58,335 nucleotides of DNA from Burkholderiales bacterium. Lineage in GTDB: Bacteria; Pseudomonadota; Gammaproteobacteria; Burkholderiales; Burkholderiaceae_E. Positions within the stretch are counted from its first letter, which is position 1. Every line of letters begins with the position of its first letter. The notes beneath the pieces are model-generated. The model did no database searches. It was not told where the DNA came from and saw only the letters and a list, made by a program, of their open reading frames with translations. The translations under genes were made by a program, and so were the position numbers. Below are positions 10,265-19,735 of the stretch, one piece after another. The DNA lies in assembly GCA_947487165.1 (NCBI GenBank), contig CANKWX010000016.1, positions 1 to 58,335 on the forward strand, written 5' to 3'.

Positions 10265-10272
10265 GCAATCGG

Positions 10273-11088
10273 CTAGCCCTCGACCTTGCCGCTCAGGCGA
10301 GACGCAAAACGCCGCATGCCGCCCAGCCAGCGGTCGTAGTCCTTGGCTTTGCGCTCGACATAGCTCAGCACCTGCGGATGCGGCAGGATCAGGAAGGTCT
10401 CGGCATCCATGCCCTCGACCACGCAGTCGGCCAGCGCCTGCGCCGAGATGACGCCATCGTTGGCCGCTGCAGCTGATCCAGCGCGACCCGCGATCATCGG
10501 TGTGTCGACCGCCTGAGGGCACAGCACCGACACGCGGATGCCGTCATTGCCGTGTCGGATCGACAGATATTCGGCCAGCGCGACCGCCGCATGCTTGCTC
10601 ACCGCATAGGTGGCTGACGGCAGCGAGGTCAGCAGACCGGCCGCCGAGGCGGTATTGAGCAGATAGCCCCCACCGCGCGCCTTCATGCCCGGCACGACCG
10701 CACGGGCGGCATAGACATGCGCCATCACATGGACCTGCCAGTTGAGGGTCCAGTGCGCATCCGGCGAAAACTCGTCGCCGTCGCGGATCAGCCCTGCATT
10801 CGAGCAGAACACGTCGATCGGCCCGAAGCGCTTCTCGGTGGCCGCCACCAGCGCCTGCACCTGCGCCTCGTCGCCGACATCACAGGGGAAAGCCATACAG
10901 GGCACCGCCGGCCTGTCGGCCTCGCCCTTGCTCAGGCGAGCGGCCAGCGCATCGAGCGCGCCACTTTGGGCTGGCAGATCGGCCAGCACGAGGGCGCGTG
11001 GACGCTCTGATGCAAAGCGCAGCGCCAGGGCCTCGCCGATGCCGCTGGCAGCACCGGTAATCACGATTCGCTGATCGGTCAGTTTCAT
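10273..11088 (-). CDS. SDR family oxidoreductase
   Basis: 271 aa classical short-chain dehydrogenase. The cofactor motif TGAASGIG is at residues 11-18, the SNAG-type motif near 96-99, and the catalytic Ser148, Tyr161 and Lys165 (YAVSK) are present. After the catalytic Lys it has VLCPQAVDTPMI. The substrate cannot be told from the sequence. It reads on the minus strand downstream of the cytochrome c gene (73-base gap), so the two may be co-transcribed, and it converges with tatC. Confidence 0.88.
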   Translation of the reverse strand: MKLTDQRIVITGAASGIGEALALRFASERPRALVLADLPAQSGALDALAARLSKGEADRPAVPCMAFPCDVGDEAQVQALVAATEKRFGPIDVFCSNAGLIRDGDEFSPDAHWTLNWQVHVMAHVYAARAVVPGMKARGGGYLLNTASAAGLLTSLPSATYAVSKHAAVALAEYLSIRHGNDGIRVSVLCPQAVDTPMIAGRAGSAAAANDGVISAQALADCVVEGMDAETFLILPHPQVLSYVERKAKDYDRWLGGMRRFASRLSGKVEG

Positions 11089-11161
11089 GATGTCTCCTGC
11101 GCAGGGGCCGCGCCTGCGGTGACGCGGCTCAGTGTGAATCTGCGCAGCTTAGCCGATCGGC

Positions 11162-11668
11162 TCAGCGCTGCTGAAGTGTCGACAGGTAGTCGGTCAGCGC
11201 CAGGATGCGCCCGCGCACCGTCCATTCGCTCGGAAACGGCATGCCGCGCATCTGGTGGTCCGACTGCTCGCGATAGACCTTGCCCCAGATCGGCATCTCG
11301 CGCGTGCCGTGCGGGCCCGGCTCGACGGTGGCGCGTCCGTCGATGAGTTCGGCGACCGCATCCTTCGGAAACACCCCGCCGTTGCGGCGGGCAAGGCTGG
11401 TCAGATCGGCTGGCACGCGCGCCAGAAAGGGGCGCATCGGGCCCCCGCCGCGCGCGTCGATGCCATGGCAGATCGCGCAATTCGTTTCGAACTCATGGCG
11501 ACCGAGTTCTGCGCCGGTGGTGGTCTGCGCCGATGCACTCGGTGGCAAGCTTGCGAGCCCTGCCGAAACGATGATCAGTGCGAGCGCCGGCGCTCGGCAG
11601 CGGCCGCCCGGAAGGGGGCGCGCTGGTGAGGGCGACGGGGCAGGGCGAGCTACGGAGGGAGTGGTCAT
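11162..11668 (-). CDS. Small exported c-type cytochrome
   Basis: 168 aa. A hydrophobic segment (about residues 28-45, APALALIIVSAGLAS) ending in SASAQ forms a signal peptide. The mature part has one heme motif, CAICH (Cys64, Cys67, His68), with MPIWG or the later Met-rich stretch as candidate sixth ligand. The frame is open to 11965, but the upstream 99 residues are Arg/Ser/Pro-rich and non-conserved, so the ATG at 11668 just before the signal peptide was chosen. It is a periplasmic electron carrier; its partner is unknown. It is divergent from the oxidoreductase gene at 11931. Confidence 0.82.
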   Translation of the reverse strand: MTTPSVARPAPSPSPARPLPGGRCRAPALALIIVSAGLASLPPSASAQTTTGAELGRHEFETNCAICHGIDARGGGPMRPFLARVPADLTSLARRNGGVFPKDAVAELIDGRATVEPGPHGTREMPIWGKVYREQSDHQMRGMPFPSEWTVRGRILALTDYLSTLQQR

Positions 11669-11794
11669 GGCGGTATCAGGTCGGTTGAGGCTCGATGAAG
11701 GGCAGTTGACGCCCGGTTGACCAATCGCGGGCCTCCTGAATCGCGAGCGATCGTGAAGGCCCAGTCGAGTCTGGCGCTGCGACGATCCTGCGTA

Positions 11795-11808
11795 TTGACC
11801 CCGATCAA
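11795..11808. promoter_or_regulatory. FNR/Anr-type palindromic box
   Basis: TTGAC-CCCG-ATCAA differs from the FNR consensus TTGAT-N4-ATCAA at one position. It lies in the 262-base divergent region between the cytochrome c gene and the ferredoxin oxidoreductase. Its centre (11801.5) is about 43 bases upstream of the start expected from the TAAGAT -10 at 11834-11839, close to the class II activation position of -41.5. Confidence 0.5.
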
Positions 11809-11833
11809 ACACAGGTCGATTCGGGCTGCGGGG

Positions 11834-11839
11834 TAAGAT
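11834..11839 (+). promoter_or_regulatory. Candidate -10 box of the oxidoreductase-hutDG operon
   Basis: TAAGAT matches four of six consensus bases of the sigma-70 -10. No good -35 precedes it at 17 bases; the FNR-like box lies where an activator would replace it. The leader to the ATG at 11931 would be about 85 bases. Confidence 0.4.
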
Positions 11840-11930
11840 CCCGGGATCGATCCGCCGCTTGCCTGATCGAGACTTCAACCATCCGGCAGACCGTCCTACC
11901 CGCTGCGGATCTGCTGCAGGAGATTGCCCG

Positions 11931-14900
11931 ATGAACGCGCCCACAGAAGGCCTGCGCCTGATCACCAGCCTGAACGACCGCTACCTGGCGACCGAAGGCT
12001 GGCTCTACATGACCGGCATTCAGGCGCTGGTGCGATTGCCGATTCAGCAGCGTCTTCGTGATGCGGCAGCGGGTCTCAATACCGGTGGCTACATTTCGGG
12101 TTATCGCGGCTCGCCGATGGGTCGCTACGACCTTGAGCTGTGGGGCGCGCAGGCGCAGCTCGATCAGCACAATGTGGTGTTTCGTCCGGCGGTCAATGAA
12201 GACCTGGCCGCCACCGCGATCTGGGGCGCGCAGTATGTCGGCGTCTTTCCCGGTGCCACGGTCGATGGTGTCTTCGGCATCTGGTACGGCAAGGGACCGG
12301 GCGTCGATCGCTCAGGCGATCCGTTTCGGCACGCCAATCTGGCCGGCACCTCACCCCACGGCGGCGTGCTCGCGATTGCCGGTGACGACCATGGCGCCAA
12401 GTCATCAACCGTCGCCAATTATTCCGACCTGAATTTTGTTGCGGCCGGTATTCCGCTGCTTTATCCGAGCAATGCGCAGGAGCTGCTCGACTTCGGTCTG
12501 CACGGCATTGCGATGAGCCGCTATTCGGGCTGCTGGTCGGGTATGAAGGTGGTGACCGACGTGGTCGAAGGCGGCGGCTCGGTTCGTGTTTCGCCCGATT
12601 CGCCGCAGATCGTCGAGCCGCCCGAGATGGCGCTGCCCGAGGGCGGCGTGCACACCCGGTCCTATGACGCGGCGCTGCCCCAGGAAGACCGGCTCTATCA
12701 CCACAAGCTGCACCGCGCGGTGGCCTATGCGCGAGCCAATCGGCTCAATGTCATCGGCGGTGCCGGGCAGGGCGCCCGGATCGGTGTGGTGGCCGCCGGC
12801 AAGGCCTGGCAGGACCTGCAGCAGGCCTTCGTGGCACTCGAAATCGATGCGGCGCGCCTCGATCAGCTTGGCATCCGCACCCTGAAGGTCGGCATGGTCT
12901 GGCCGCTCGAGCCGGGCATCGCGCGCGAGTTTGCAGCCGGCCTGTCGCAGGTGCTGGTGGTCGAGGAAAAGCGTCCGCTGCTCGAAGATCAGCTGCGCTC
13001 GGTGCTCTACCGGATGGCGGATGCCCCGGCGATCATCGGCAAGCATGCCGGCGGCCCGCAGTTTGCCGCCGAGCGCGGCGACGCAGTGTTTCCGAATGCC
13101 GGCGAGATCACGCCGGCGATGGTGGCGCGTGCGCTGGTCGCTTGTCTGCGCCGCGACGATGCAAGCTGCCCGATCGGCCAGCCCGAGCCGGGTGCTCAGC
13201 CTGGTGCACCCTCGCTGATCCGGGCGCCGAGCTTTTGTTCCGGCTGCCCGCATGGCCGCTCCACCAAGGTGCCCGACGGCAGCCGCGCGTTGGCCGGCAT
13301 CGGCTGCCACACCATGGCGATGTTCCTCGATCCGACGACCACCACCACTGTCTCGCACATGGGTGGCGAAGGCGCGATGTGGCTCGGCCAGCAGCCCTTT
13401 ACCACCGAGAAGCATGTCTTTGCCAACATGGGCGACGGCACCTACTTTCATTCGGGGTTTCTGGCGGTCAGGCAGGCGGTGGCCGCGCATGCGCCGATCA
13501 CCTACAAGCTGCTTTACAACGGCTTCGTGTCGATGACCGGCGGCCAGGCGATCGACGGCGAATTGACCATCCCGGGCACGATCGGCGAACTGGCTGCCGA
13601 AGGGGTCAAGAAGATCGCACTGGTGAGCGACGATCCGGGCAAATGGCAGGACACGAGCTTCCCGGCCGGGGTGAGCGTGCACCATCGCTCCGAACTCGAT
13701 GCGGTCCAGCGCGAGCTGCGCGAATACCCCGATGTGTCGGTGATCGTCTATGACCAGCCCTGCGCGACCGAGCGCAGGCGGCTGCGCAAGCGCGGCAAGT
13801 GGGCCGACCCCGACCGCCGCGCCTTCATCAACAGCGCGGTCTGCGAGGGATGCGGCGATTGCGGCAAGGTCACCAACTGCATGTCGATCGAGCCGCTCGA
13901 AACCGAACTCGGTCGCAAGCGCAAGATCAACCAGTCCTCCTGCAATAAAGACTTTTCCTGCACCGAGGGCTTTTGCCCGAGTTTCGTGACGGTCGAGGGT
14001 GGCACCCTGCGCAAGTCGGTCGCGCCGGCGGCCGCGGCCACGGTCGATCCGCGCGCGCTGGCCAATCAGGCGGCACAAGCAGCCTTCGCCACGCTGCCCG
14101 AGCCCGCGATTCCCCGCATCGATCGCTCCTTCAGCATCCTGGTGGCCGGCATCGGTGGCACCGGCGTGGTCACCATCGGCCAGACCCTGGCGGTCGCGGC
14201 GCATCTGGAGGGCTATTTCAGCTCCAACCTCGATGTGACCGGCCTGGCGCAAAAATATGGTGCGGTCCTGTCGCATGTGAAGATCGCGCCCGATCCGGCG
14301 CTGCTGCATGCCACCCGCGTGGCCGCCGGCGAGTGCGACACCCTGATCGGTTGCGACCTGATCGTCTCGGCCGGTGACGAGACGGTCGGCAAACTGCGCC
14401 CCGGCAGCAGCGGTGGCGTGATCTGTACCGATATGGTCCCGACCTCGGAGTTCTCGCGCAACCCCGACTGGAATCCGGATGCCGATGCGCTGGTCGCGCG
14501 CCTCACCGGTGCGCTGGGCGAACGCGGACTCGGCCTGGAGGCGCTGCGTCTGGCCGGCGCGCTGATGGGCGATGCGATCACCGCCAACATGTTCCTGCTC
14601 GGCGCTGCCTGGCAGCGCGGCCTGGTGCCGCTGTCAATGGCGGCGCTCGATCGTGCGATCGAGCTCAATGGTGTGGCGGTCGATTCGAATCGGCGGGCAT
14701 TTCTGTGGGGACGGCGCGCGGCTCATGATCTGCCGGCGCTGGAAAAGATCGCCGTCGGCGCCACCCCACAGGCGGTGCAGGTGGTGCGTTTTGATCCGCG
14801 CAAGCCGGCCACGCTGGCGCAAAGCCTGGCCCATCGCACCGCCTTCCTCGCCGACTATCAGGATGCCGAGTACGCGCGCCGATACAGCGAGTTCGTTGAT

Positions 14901-15485
14901 CGGGTGGTGCAGGCCGAGACCACCGCCGGCCTGGGGGATTCGCTGTCGCGGGCGGTGGCTCGCAATCTGTTCAAACTGATGGCCCACAAGGACGAATGGG
15001 AGGTCGCACGCCTCTACACCCGTCCCGAGTTCAAGGCCGACCTCCAGCGCACCTTCGAAGGCGATTTCAAGCTGCGTTTTCATGTGGCGGGCGGCCCTTT
15101 CGGACGGCGCGATCCGGCGACCGGTCGGCTCACCAAGCGCGAGGTCGGCCCCTGGCTGATGACCGCTTTCCGTCTGATGGCGCCGCTGCGCACGCTGCGC
15201 GGCAGCCTGCTCGACCCGTTTCGCAAGTCCGATGAACGTCGCCTGGCGCGCGAACTCCTTGACGGCTATCGGGCTGATATCGAGCGGCTGCTGCCCACCC
15301 TCACATCGGCCAACCATGCCCTTGCCGTGCGGATCGCCTCGCTGCCCGACAAGGTTCGCGGCTATGGCCATGTTCGGCAAGCCAGTGCGACCGCTGTTGG
15401 CACCGAACGTGACCAGCTGCTCGCGCAGTGGCGTCAACCGCAGGCGCCGGCCGAGACCGCCTGGACCACCGAGCTGGCACGATGA
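11931..15485 (+). CDS. Fused indolepyruvate ferredoxin oxidoreductase
   Basis: 1184 aa. It joins the IorA-like alpha part and the IorB-like gamma part of 2-oxoacid:ferredoxin oxidoreductases in one chain. It would oxidatively decarboxylate arylpyruvates (products of aromatic amino-acid transamination) to acyl-CoA. In order: N-terminal pyrimidine-binding region; TPP-binding region with GCHTMAMF (about 458) and NMGDGTYFHSG (about 500); a Cys cluster CEGCGDCGKVTNC with further Cys (about 638-685) for Fe-S; the gamma domain beginning GIGGTGVVTIGQ (about 740); and a C-terminal DUF6537-type region. The ATG at 11931 was chosen because AGGAG lies at 11918-11922; an upstream in-frame start at 11859 lacks one. 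The stop overlaps hutD (ATGA). Confidence 0.9.
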   Translation: MNAPTEGLRLITSLNDRYLATEGWLYMTGIQALVRLPIQQRLRDAAAGLNTGGYISGYRGSPMGRYDLELWGAQAQLDQHNVVFRPAVNEDLAATAIWGAQYVGVFPGATVDGVFGIWYGKGPGVDRSGDPFRHANLAGTSPHGGVLAIAGDDHGAKSSTVANYSDLNFVAAGIPLLYPSNAQELLDFGLHGIAMSRYSGCWSGMKVVTDVVEGGGSVRVSPDSPQIVEPPEMALPEGGVHTRSYDAALPQEDRLYHHKLHRAVAYARANRLNVIGGAGQGARIGVVAAGKAWQDLQQAFVALEIDAARLDQLGIRTLKVGMVWPLEPGIAREFAAGLSQVLVVEEKRPLLEDQLRSVLYRMADAPAIIGKHAGGPQFAAERGDAVFPNAGEITPAMVARALVACLRRDDASCPIGQPEPGAQPGAPSLIRAPSFCSGCPHGRSTKVPDGSRALAGIGCHTMAMFLDPTTTTTVSHMGGEGAMWLGQQPFTTEKHVFANMGDGTYFHSGFLAVRQAVAAHAPITYKLLYNGFVSMTGGQAIDGELTIPGTIGELAAEGVKKIALVSDDPGKWQDTSFPAGVSVHHRSELDAVQRELREYPDVSVIVYDQPCATERRRLRKRGKWADPDRRAFINSAVCEGCGDCGKVTNCMSIEPLETELGRKRKINQSSCNKDFSCTEGFCPSFVTVEGGTLRKSVAPAAAATVDPRALANQAAQAAFATLPEPAIPRIDRSFSILVAGIGGTGVVTIGQTLAVAAHLEGYFSSNLDVTGLAQKYGAVLSHVKIAPDPALLHATRVAAGECDTLIGCDLIVSAGDETVGKLRPGSSGGVICTDMVPTSEFSRNPDWNPDADALVARLTGALGERGLGLEALRLAGALMGDAITANMFLLGAAWQRGLVPLSMAALDRAIELNGVAVDSNRRAFLWGRRAAHDLPALEKIAVGATPQAVQVVRFDPRKPATLAQSLAHRTAFLADYQDAEYARRYSEFVDRVVQAETTAGLGDSLSRAVARNLFKLMAHKDEWEVARLYTRPEFKADLQRTFEGDFKLRFHVAGGPFGRRDPATGRLTKREVGPWLMTAFRLMAPLRTLRGSLLDPFRKSDERRLARELLDGYRADIERLLPTLTSANHALAVRIASLPDKVRGYGHVRQASATAVGTERDQLLAQWRQPQAPAETAWTTELAR

Positions 15486-16123
15486 TTCGGATCGACTCGC
15501 ATGAGTGCAGGCCGGTCGCATGGCTCAACGGCGGTGGGCTGACCCGCGAGCTGGCCCGCGGACCCGGCGCTGCTGCGCAGGCCGATTTCGGCTGGCGGCT
15601 CAGTCTGGCCGACATCGAGCGCAACGGCCCCTTTTCGAGCAGGGCCGGCTGCGATCGCAGCTTCGCGCTGGTCGAGGGTGCGATCTCGCTCGAGTTTCCC
15701 GATGGTCGGGTCGCGCTTGATTCCCGAAGCGATCCGGTGCAATTCGCCGGCGAGGTCGCGCCGATGGCCGAATTGCGCGGCGATTCGATCTGTCGGGCGT
15801 TCAATTTGATCCTGGCGCGCGGTCGCTGGACCGGGCGGATGCGGCGCGTGCGGCTGGCTGACGGCCAACTGCTGGTGGCCGACTGGGAGACCGCGAATCA
15901 GGCCGGCGGCGGTGGTTGGGCGCAGTCGCTGCCCGCAATCACCGCCGCCGGCCCCGACCAGCAGCCGGTGCATGGCTGCTTCGTCTGCCGCGGCCGACTG
16001 ATGGTTCAAGGCACACAGGTCGAGGCCGGCGAATACCTGCAGTTCGGCGCGGCCGACCCGATGCCCACCGCCATCGGTACCGTCAGTCTGCTGCAGATTC
16101 TGATCACGCCGATCTCGCCTTGA
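15482..16123 (+). CDS. hutD: HutD family protein
   Basis: 213 aa, two-cupin-like HutD family. HutD is found with histidine-utilisation genes and in Pseudomonas has been described as limiting hut expression; its biochemical role is unsettled. Seen here are the N-terminal WLNGGGLTRELA, the DFGWRLSLADIERNGPFS segment and the GDSICRAFNLIL core. It starts inside the stop of the oxidoreductase (ATGA, 15482-15485), a tight coupling to a non-hut gene, and is followed after 34 bases by hutG. The frame is open upstream to 15428 within the previous gene. Confidence 0.88.
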   Translation: MIRIDSHECRPVAWLNGGGLTRELARGPGAAAQADFGWRLSLADIERNGPFSSRAGCDRSFALVEGAISLEFPDGRVALDSRSDPVQFAGEVAPMAELRGDSICRAFNLILARGRWTGRMRRVRLADGQLLVADWETANQAGGGGWAQSLPAITAAGPDQQPVHGCFVCRGRLMVQGTQVEAGEYLQFGAADPMPTAIGTVSLLQILITPISP

Positions 16124-16157
16124 CCTGACACCGACCACCGACCGACCTGAGGCGCCG

Positions 16158-16994
16158 ATGCCGCAACAACACTCTGTTTCCGCTGCCGATGTCAGTCATC
16201 GTGCCTTCGAACTTTTTCGTGGCAACTCCCCGCTGATGGTGTCGATGCCGCATGTCGGCACCGGATTGCCCGCCGATCTGGCTGCCCGGCTCAACCCGGC
16301 GGCCCTGTCGCTGGCCGACACCGACTGGCATCTGCCGCGGGTCTACGATTTCGTGCGCGAGATGGGCGCCACGCTGCTGGTGGCGACGCAGTCGCGGTAT
16401 GTCATCGACCTCAATCGCCCGCCCGACGGTACGAGCCTGTATCCCGGCATGACCACCACCAGTCTGGTGCCGACCGAGACCTTCCGGGGCGAGCTGCTCT
16501 ACCCGGATGGCGCCCCCGACGAGGCCGAGATCGCGCGGCGTCGCGAACAATGGTGGCAGCCCTATCACGCTGCCCTGGCTGGCGAACTTGCCCGCTTGCG
16601 CGGCCTGCATCCGCGCGTCGTGCTCTGGGACGCGCATTCAATCGCCTCGGTGCTGCCGCGGTTTTTCGAGGGTCGCCTGCCCGACCTGAATTTCGGGACG
16701 GCCGACGGCCACGCCTGCGACCCGGCCCTGACCGAGGCGGTCCTGGCGCCGGTGCGAGCGCAGTCCGATTACTCCTGGGTGCTCAACGGTCGCTACAAGG
16801 GCGGGCACATCACCCGCTCCAATGGCCTGGGTGCCGGCGGCGTGCATGCTATTCAGCTCGAGAAAGTCCAGGACATCTACATGGACGAGTCGGCGCCCTT
16901 TGCCTTGCTCGAAGACCGCGCCGCGCGACTTCGCCCCTTGCTGAAACGCTGTCTGCAGGCCGCGACCGACTGGGCGGTGACCGGCGCAGGCTGA
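16158..16994 (+). CDS. hutG: N-formylglutamate deformylase
   Basis: 278 aa. It hydrolyses N-formyl-L-glutamate to glutamate and formate, the last step of the five-step histidine degradation route. The family's SMPHVG-T start, TDWHLPRVYDF, the YVIDLNRPPDG motif, LWDAHSI and NGRYKGGHITR are visible. GAGG lies five bases before the ATG. hutH, hutU, hutI and hutF are not in the window, so either they lie elsewhere or this enzyme serves another N-formyl amino acid. It converges on the HtrA-type gene. Confidence 0.92.
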   Translation: MPQQHSVSAADVSHRAFELFRGNSPLMVSMPHVGTGLPADLAARLNPAALSLADTDWHLPRVYDFVREMGATLLVATQSRYVIDLNRPPDGTSLYPGMTTTSLVPTETFRGELLYPDGAPDEAEIARRREQWWQPYHAALAGELARLRGLHPRVVLWDAHSIASVLPRFFEGRLPDLNFGTADGHACDPALTEAVLAPVRAQSDYSWVLNGRYKGGHITRSNGLGAGGVHAIQLEKVQDIYMDESAPFALLEDRAARLRPLLKRCLQAATDWAVTGAG

Positions 16995-17010
16995 GGCCGC
17001 CCCGGTCGGC

Positions 17011-17036
17011 TCAGTTGCCTCAGTCGCCTAAGTCGC

Positions 17037-17037
<1 letters not shown>
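17011..17037. repeat. Degenerate 9-base tandem repeat after hutG
   Basis: TCAGTTGCC, TCAGTCGCC and TAAGTCGCT follow each other exactly (17011-17019, 17020-17028, 17029-17037). They fill most of the 42-base gap between the convergent hutG and protease genes, and the last base belongs to the protease stop codon. Confidence 0.7.
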
Positions 17038-18234
<1,197 letters not shown>

Positions 18235-18236
<2 letters not shown>

Positions 18237-19047
18237 GACGAAAACCGGGAATGGGATCGGAAGGCAGGAAGCGGGCCGTGCGGCGCCGCTCGATCGGGAC
18301 GAACTCGCCGGGTTTCTCGATGGGCTGCTCGACGCTCGGCGATTCGCCGATTATTGCCCAAACGGTCTGCAGGTGGAAGGCGCGCCGCAAATCACCCGAA
18401 TCGTCTGTGGCGTCACCGCCAGCCTGGCGCTGGTCGAGGCCGCGGTGCGCGAGGGTGCGCAGGCGGTGCTGGTCCATCACGGCTGGTTCTGGCGCGGGGA
18501 CGATCCCCGCGTGATCGGGCCCCGCCGCCGCCGGCTCGCCACCTTGCTGGCCCACGACATCAGCCTGTTTGCCTACCACCTGCCGCTCGACGTTCATCCC
18601 GAATACGGCAATAACGTCCAGCTTGCCCGCCAGTTGGGCTGGCCGGATGGCGATGCGTTCGGCAAGGACGGCCTGCTGCGGATGGCCGAGCTCGATCCGC
18701 CGGGCGCAGAGCCGTTGAGTGCAGCCGGACTGGCCGCCTCATTGCGTGCGACGCTGGGCCGCGAGCCGCTGCTGGTGGGCGAGTTGGCGCGGCCGATCAG
18801 GCGCATCGCCTGGTGCACCGGCGGGGCACACGACAGCCTTCAGCAGGCGATCGATGCCGGCGCCGATGCTTACCTGAGCGGTGAAATCGCCGAACGCACC
18901 ACCCACCTGGCTCGCGAGGCCGGCGTGATTTACGCCGCGGCTGGCCATCACGCGACCGAGCGTTACGGTGTGCAGGCGCTCGGCCAGGTGCTGAGGGATC
19001 GTTTCGGGCTCGAGGTCGTCTTCGTCGACGACCCGAACCCGGTCTGA
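18235..19047 (+). CDS. Nif3-like dinuclear metal centre hexameric protein
   Basis: 270 aa, NIF3/YbgI (DUF34) family. It contains the family's early DYCPNGLQVEG, the metal-ligand motif LVHHGWFWRGD, YHLPLDVHPEYGNN and the C-terminal GHHATERYG histidine motif. YbgI proteins form toroidal hexamers with a dimetal site; a role as GTP cyclohydrolase type 1 is annotated but not secure. The ATG at 18235 was picked because the frame upstream runs antisense through the protease gene. CATG at 18234-18237 contains both start codons. Confidence 0.85.
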
Positions 19048-19049
19048 CG

Positions 19050-19076
19050 AAAAACCGCCTGCCTCAGGCCGGGCGG
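19050..19076 (-). terminator. Rho-independent terminator of mscL
   Basis: Read on the minus strand, CCGCC and GGCGG form a stem whose interior pairs GCC with GGC around TGA, followed by TTTTT. The stem includes the last codons and the stop codon of mscL (19064-19066). Confidence 0.7.
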
Positions 19077-19504
19077 CGACGCAGTTCGTCACGGATTTCG
19101 GCCAGCAGCTGTTCGGCGGCGGGCACTTCCGGGGGGGCCGCCTCGACCACTTCCTGCCTGTCGGTCAGCTTTTTCAGCTGGCGAATCAGCATGAAGATCA
19201 CGAAGGCCATCAGAATGAAATTGATCAGGATGGTGATGAAGTTGCCATAGGCAAACACCGGCACCCCGGCCTTCTTGATGGCGTCAAGGTTGTTGGCCAC
19301 GCCGGCCGGAACCGTGCCGAGCACGGTATAGAGGCTCGAGAAGTCGAACTTGCCGCCGAGCAATGCCGCCAGGAAGGGCATGATCACATCGCCCACAAGT
19401 GAATCGACAATCTTGCCGAAAGCGGCGCCGATGATGACACCGACCGCCAGGTCGATCGCATTGCCCTTGACGGCGAATTCCTTGAACTCAGAAAGCAGGC
19501 TCAT
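19064..19504 (-). CDS. mscL: Large-conductance mechanosensitive channel
   Basis: 146 aa. This homopentameric inner-membrane channel opens under membrane tension and releases solutes on osmotic downshock. Visible are the N-terminal amphipathic helix LLSEFKEFAVKGN, TM1 with AIDLAVGVIIGAAFGKIVDS, and TM2 around FITILINFILMAFVIFMLI, followed by a charged C-terminal bundle. The start at 19504 has AAGGAGT at a good distance; the frame extends to 19663 but those residues are not MscL-like. Convergent with the Nif3 gene. Confidence 0.96.
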   Translation of the reverse strand: MSLLSEFKEFAVKGNAIDLAVGVIIGAAFGKIVDSLVGDVIMPFLAALLGGKFDFSSLYTVLGTVPAGVANNLDAIKKAGVPVFAYGNFITILINFILMAFVIFMLIRQLKKLTDRQEVVEAAPPEVPAAEQLLAEIRDELRRRPA

Positions 19505-19644
19505 GTTGCATTGACTCCTTGATGGATCAGACAGTCGTCCTCGCGACGGTGGCTGAGATGAATGGCCGAGGCGGATGACGCAAATGGCCGGGGTGCGAGA
19601 AATATCACGGGTGTCGCCCGCCTGCCAAGCTGCTGACCGCGAGA

Positions 19645-19674
19645 TTTCTATACTGCGCCGCAATAAGCTAGAAT
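19645..19674 (+). promoter_or_regulatory. Candidate promoter of petABC
   Basis: Two -10-like hexamers, TATACT (19649-19654) and TAGAAT (19669-19674), lie in the 231-base region between divergent mscL and petA. Neither has a convincing -35. A start near 19681 would leave a 55-base leader. The rest of this gap shows no further structure I can support. Confidence 0.35.
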
Positions 19675-19735
19675 CCCGGTTTGCGCTTTAAAGGCGTGCG
19701 TCAGCACTGCCTCCTTTCGTCTCCACGAGGTTTTC

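Noticed and set aside
8939-10522. A 527-codon minus-strand frame across tatB and tatC
   Set aside because: It is antisense to two recognised tat genes and its residues show no domain; it also crosses the SDR gene end in another frame.
12405-14309. A 634-codon minus-strand frame inside the oxidoreductase gene
   Set aside because: Same reason: low-complexity antisense shadow of a gene with clear conserved motifs.
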